A DNA stretch of 64,000 nt. It comes from Prescottella defluvii. GTDB taxonomy: Bacteria; Actinomycetota; Actinomycetes; Mycobacteriales; Mycobacteriaceae. The notes under the pieces are model-generated. The model was given only the letters and a program-made list of their open reading frames with translations, was not told where the DNA came from and made no database searches. Positions 61,275 through 64,000 of this stretch are shown in pieces. The stretch lies in contig NZ_JPOC01000026.1 of assembly GCF_000738775.1 (NCBI RefSeq), positions 25,633 to 89,632 on the forward strand, written 5' to 3'. A program made the translations under genes and the position numbers. Numbering within the stretch: position 1 is the stretch's first letter; each line of letters begins with the position of its first letter.

Positions 61275-63931
61275 GCTCCGCCCAGCTCCTTCAGACGTGC
61301 CGACATGCGGGCGATCTCCTCCTGCGCCACCTGCTGGCGGGCACGGATCTTGTCGACCACCGCGTCGGGGGCCTTCGCGAGGAACGCCTCGTTGCCCAGC
61401 TTGGCGGTGGTGCCGGCGAGCTCCTTCTCGGCGACCGCGAGATCCTTCTCGAGCCGCTTCTTCTCGGCGCCCAGGTCGACCGCGCCCGAGGTGTCGAGTT
61501 CGACGGTGACCGTGGCCTTGCTCAACCGCACCTCGACGGACGCGGTGGCCGCGAACGTGTCGGACGGTTCGGTGAGCTTCGCGAGGAACGCCACCGACGC
61601 CAGCTGGCTCTCGATGTCGGCCTCGGCCACGCCGGTGAGGCGTGCAGCCACCTTCTGCGACGGCTTGAGACCCTGGTCGCTGCGGAAGCGGCGGACCTCG
61701 GTCACCAGGCGCTGCATGTCCTCGATGCGCTGCGCCGCAACGGGATCCGTCGCGATACCCGTCCCGGCGGGCCACTCGGCAATCACGACGGACTCGCCGC
61801 CGGTGAGGACCTTCCACAGGGTCTCGGTGACGAACGGGATCACCGGGTGCAGCATCCGCAGCAGCGTGTCGAGCACGTTGCCGAGCACTGCCTTCGTTCC
61901 GTCGGCGTACACGCTGCCCTCGGCGAGCTGCGGCTTCGCGAGCTCGAGGTACCAGTCGCACACCTCGTCCCACGCGAAGTGGTACAGCGCCTCGCAGGCC
62001 TTGGAGAACTCGAACTTCTCGAACGCCTCGTCGACCTCGCCGCGGACCTGCTCGAGCCGGTCGAGGATCCAGCGGTCGGCGTCGGTGAGCTGCTCGCGGG
62101 CCGGCAGGTCCGCGACGACCGCACCGTTCATGAGCGCGAACTTGGTGGCGTTGAACAGCTTGTTCGCGAAGTTGCGCGACGACTGCGCGTGGTCCTCACC
62201 GACGGCCAGGTCGCTGCCCGGGTTGGCGCCGCGGGCCAGCGTGAAGCGCAGAGCGTCCGCGCCGAAGCGGTCCACCCAGTCGAGGGGGTCGATTCCGTTG
62301 CCGCGCGACTTCGACATCTTCTTGCCGAACTGGTCACGAACCAGGCCGTGCAGGAACAGGTCCTTGAACGGCACCTTCCCGCTCGCCGTGGCGTCGTCGC
62401 CGGCCACGTACGTACCGAACATCATCATCCGGGCGACCCAGAAGAACAGGATGTCGTAGCCGGTGACGAGAACGCTTGTCGGGTAGAACTTCTCGATCTC
62501 GGGAGTCTTGTCGGGCCAGCCCATCGTCGAGAACGGCCACAGCCCCGACGAGAACCAGGTGTCGAGGACGTCGGGGTCCTGCTCCCAGCCCTCGGGTGCG
62601 GTCTCGTCCGGTCCGAAGCACTTGACCTCGCCGTTCGGGCCGTACCAGATCGGGATGCGGTGACCCCACCACAGCTGACGCGAGATGCACCAGTCGTGCA
62701 TGTTGTCGACCCACGCGAACCAGCGAGGCTCCTGGCTGGCCGGATGAATCACGGTGTCGCCGTTACGGACCGCGTCACCGGCGGCCTTCGCGAGCGCGTC
62801 GACCTTGACCCACCACTGCATCGACAGGCGCGGTTCGATGGTCTCACCGGAACGCTCCGAGTGGCCGACGCTGTGCACGTACGGACGCTTCTCCGCGACG
62901 ACGCGGCCCTGCTCGGCGAGTGCCTCGCGCACCTTGACGCGGGCCTCGAAACGGTCCATGCCGTCGAACTGCGTTCCGGTGTCGGCGATCTTGCCGGTCT
63001 TGTCCATGATGGTGGGCATCGGCAGGTTGTGCCGGACACCCATCTCGAAGTCGTTGGGGTCGTGCGCGGGCGTGATCTTCACGGCGCCGGTGCCGAACGC
63101 GGGGTCGACGTAGTCGTCGGCGATGATCGGGATCTGCCGATCCAGGAACGGGTGCGGCAGCGTCGTGCCGACCAGATGCTTGTAGCGCTCGTCCTCGGGA
63201 TGGACGGCGACCGCGGTGTCACCGAGCATCGTCTCGACGCGGGTGGTCGCGACGACGACGTGCGGCTCGTCGTCGCTGAGGGAGCCGTAGCGCAGCGAGA
63301 CGAGCTCGCCCTCGACCTCCTCGAACTTCACCTCGATGTCGGAGATCGCGGTCTGCAGCACCGGCGACCAGTTGACGAGGCGCTCGGCGCGGTAGATCAG
63401 GCCGTCGTCGTAGAGGCGCTTGAAGATCGTCTGGACGGCGCGCGAGAGGCCCTCGTCCATCGTGAAGCGGTCGCGGGACCAGTCGACGCCGTCGCCGATG
63501 CGCCGCATCTGGCCCTGGATCGTGCCGCCGGACTCGCGCTTCCAGTCCCAGACCTTCTCGATGAACTGCTCACGGCCGAAGTCTTCCTTCTTCTTGCCGT
63601 CGGCTGCGAGCTGCTTCTCGACGATGGTCTGCGTCGCAATGCCCGCGTGGTCCATGCCGGGCAGCCACAGCACCTCGAAGCCCTGCATCCGCTTGCGGCG
63701 GCACAGCGCGTCCATCAGGGTGTGGTCGAGCGCGTGGCCCATGTGCAGGCTGCCGGTGACGTTCGGCGGGGGCAGCACGATCGAGTAGCCGGGCTTGTCG
63801 CTCGACGGGTCGGCCGTGAAGTAACCGGCGTCTACCCAGCCCTGATACAAGTCGGCCTCTACCGCGCTGGGATCCCAGCTCTTGGGGAGGGCGTCTGCGG
63901 GGGTCTGGGGAGTCTCTGGCGCACTGGTCAC
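61271..63931 (-). CDS. valS: Valyl-tRNA synthetase
   Basis: ValS charges tRNA-Val and edits threonyl-tRNA. The 886-residue class Ia enzyme has HMGH (in [15 protein letters not shown]), the editing CP1 insert ([20 protein letters not shown]), KMSKSRGN, and the C-terminal coiled-coil arm ([23 protein letters not shown]). TACGAT ends 6 nt before the GTG at 63931, so the operon mRNA may be leaderless. I see no T-box leader. Beyond it, 63944-64000 holds no recognisable feature. Confidence 0.97.
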   Translation of the reverse strand: MTSAPETPQTPADALPKSWDPSAVEADLYQGWVDAGYFTADPSSDKPGYSIVLPPPNVTGSLHMGHALDHTLMDALCRRKRMQGFEVLWLPGMDHAGIATQTIVEKQLAADGKKKEDFGREQFIEKVWDWKRESGGTIQGQMRRIGDGVDWSRDRFTMDEGLSRAVQTIFKRLYDDGLIYRAERLVNWSPVLQTAISDIEVKFEEVEGELVSLRYGSLSDDEPHVVVATTRVETMLGDTAVAVHPEDERYKHLVGTTLPHPFLDRQIPIIADDYVDPAFGTGAVKITPAHDPNDFEMGVRHNLPMPTIMDKTGKIADTGTQFDGMDRFEARVKVREALAEQGRVVAEKRPYVHSVGHSERSGETIEPRLSMQWWVKVDALAKAAGDAVRNGDTVIHPASQEPRWFAWVDNMHDWCISRQLWWGHRIPIWYGPNGEVKCFGPDETAPEGWEQDPDVLDTWFSSGLWPFSTMGWPDKTPEIEKFYPTSVLVTGYDILFFWVARMMMFGTYVAGDDATASGKVPFKDLFLHGLVRDQFGKKMSKSRGNGIDPLDWVDRFGADALRFTLARGANPGSDLAVGEDHAQSSRNFANKLFNATKFALMNGAVVADLPAREQLTDADRWILDRLEQVRGEVDEAFEKFEFSKACEALYHFAWDEVCDWYLELAKPQLAEGSVYADGTKAVLGNVLDTLLRMLHPVIPFVTETLWKVLTGGESVVIAEWPAGTGIATDPVAAQRIEDMQRLVTEVRRFRSDQGLKPSQKVAARLTGVAEADIESQLASVAFLAKLTEPSDTFAATASVEVRLSKATVTVELDTSGAVDLGAEKKRLEKDLAVAEKELAGTTAKLGNEAFLAKAPDAVVDKIRARQQVAQEEIARMSARLKELGGA

Positions 63932-63937
63932 CCCCCA

Positions 63938-63943
63938 ATCGTA
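63938..63943 (-). promoter_or_regulatory. valS: -10 element of the valS operon
   Basis: TACGAT on the minus strand ends 6 nt before the valS GTG. No -35 match is clear. Confidence 0.45.
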
Positions 63944-64000
63944 GTCAGTGACGCCGAATCGCCCGGACCCGGCTCGGATCCCCCGTATCCGCCGCCCCGC

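Noticed and set aside
63932..64000. T-box riboswitch for valS
   Set aside because: Only about 69 bp are visible upstream, with no specifier stem or T-box sequence, and the -10 is 6 nt from the start codon.

Overview
The window is a 64-kb piece of a high-GC actinobacterial chromosome, most likely Rhodococcus or a close member of the Mycobacteriales. I base this on the high-GC coding sequence, frequent GTG and TTG starts, tightly overlapping operons, and gene order. From memory, the core order matches the Mycobacterium tuberculosis Rv2372c-Rv2448c interval: rsmE-dnaJ-hrcA, hemW, sirA-cysH, cysA/W/T plus a sulfate-binding lipoprotein, a GH15 trehalase, lepA, rpsT, holA-comEC-comEA, degV-octT-gpgP-rsfS-nadD, proA, and proB-obg-rpmA-rplU-rne-ndk-folC-valS. 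I see no tRNA, rRNA, insertion sequence, prophage or CRISPR array.

Layout. 1-5 kb: heat-shock and ribosome genes (hrcA, dnaJ, rsmE), a small ParB-like conserved unknown, and hemW. 5-11 kb: a sulfate/sulfite reduction operon (sirA-cysH-cysD-cysN-sirohydrochlorin chelatase) behind a cysteine-rich leader peptide. 11-15 kb: an accessory group with meso-diaminopimelate dehydrogenase, a pentapeptide-repeat protein, a flavin reductase under a MerR/SoxR-type promoter, and a secreted serine hydrolase. 15-20.6 kb: the sulfate ABC transporter, with two nearly identical binding lipoproteins, each behind its own related 29-residue leader peptide, and two tiny membrane proteins between the copies. 20.7-29 kb: trehalase, a VOC protein, nitronate monooxygenase, lepA, an SGNH hydrolase, a PemK/MazF-like protein, an aquaporin and rpsT. 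29-40.7 kb: a long leftward operon from proA through a MoxR/VWA pair, nadD, rsfS, gpgP, octT, degV, comEA and comEC to holA. 40.7-51.6 kb: a more accessory stretch with an amino-acid permease, ribokinase, GNAT, a RecQ helicase with a phosphoribosyltransferase-like tail, ectABC, a YhgE/Pip membrane protein, a VOC protein and a sirtuin. 51.6-64 kb: the leftward housekeeping block proB-obg-rpmA-rplU-rne-ndk-DUF4233-folC-valS.

How it works together. Three leader peptides carrying cysteine codons sit in front of sulfate uptake (two copies) and sulfate/sulfite reduction. This suggests that charged cysteinyl-tRNA supply sets expression of the whole route: sulfate import by CysPTWA, activation by CysDN, APS reduction by CysH, and sulfite reduction by SirA, with siroheme supplied by the chelatase. 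All three leaders have a -10-like hexamer ending exactly 7 nt before their start codon, so they should be translated as leaderless mRNAs. The same -10/start geometry recurs at about ten other genes in the window.

The best leads are the duplicated leader-plus-lipoprotein units, the 19-bp-spacer MerR-type promoter in front of the flavin reductase, the RecQ-PRTase fusion, and the two sandwiched microproteins. All functional calls come from reading the sequence. No database search was run.
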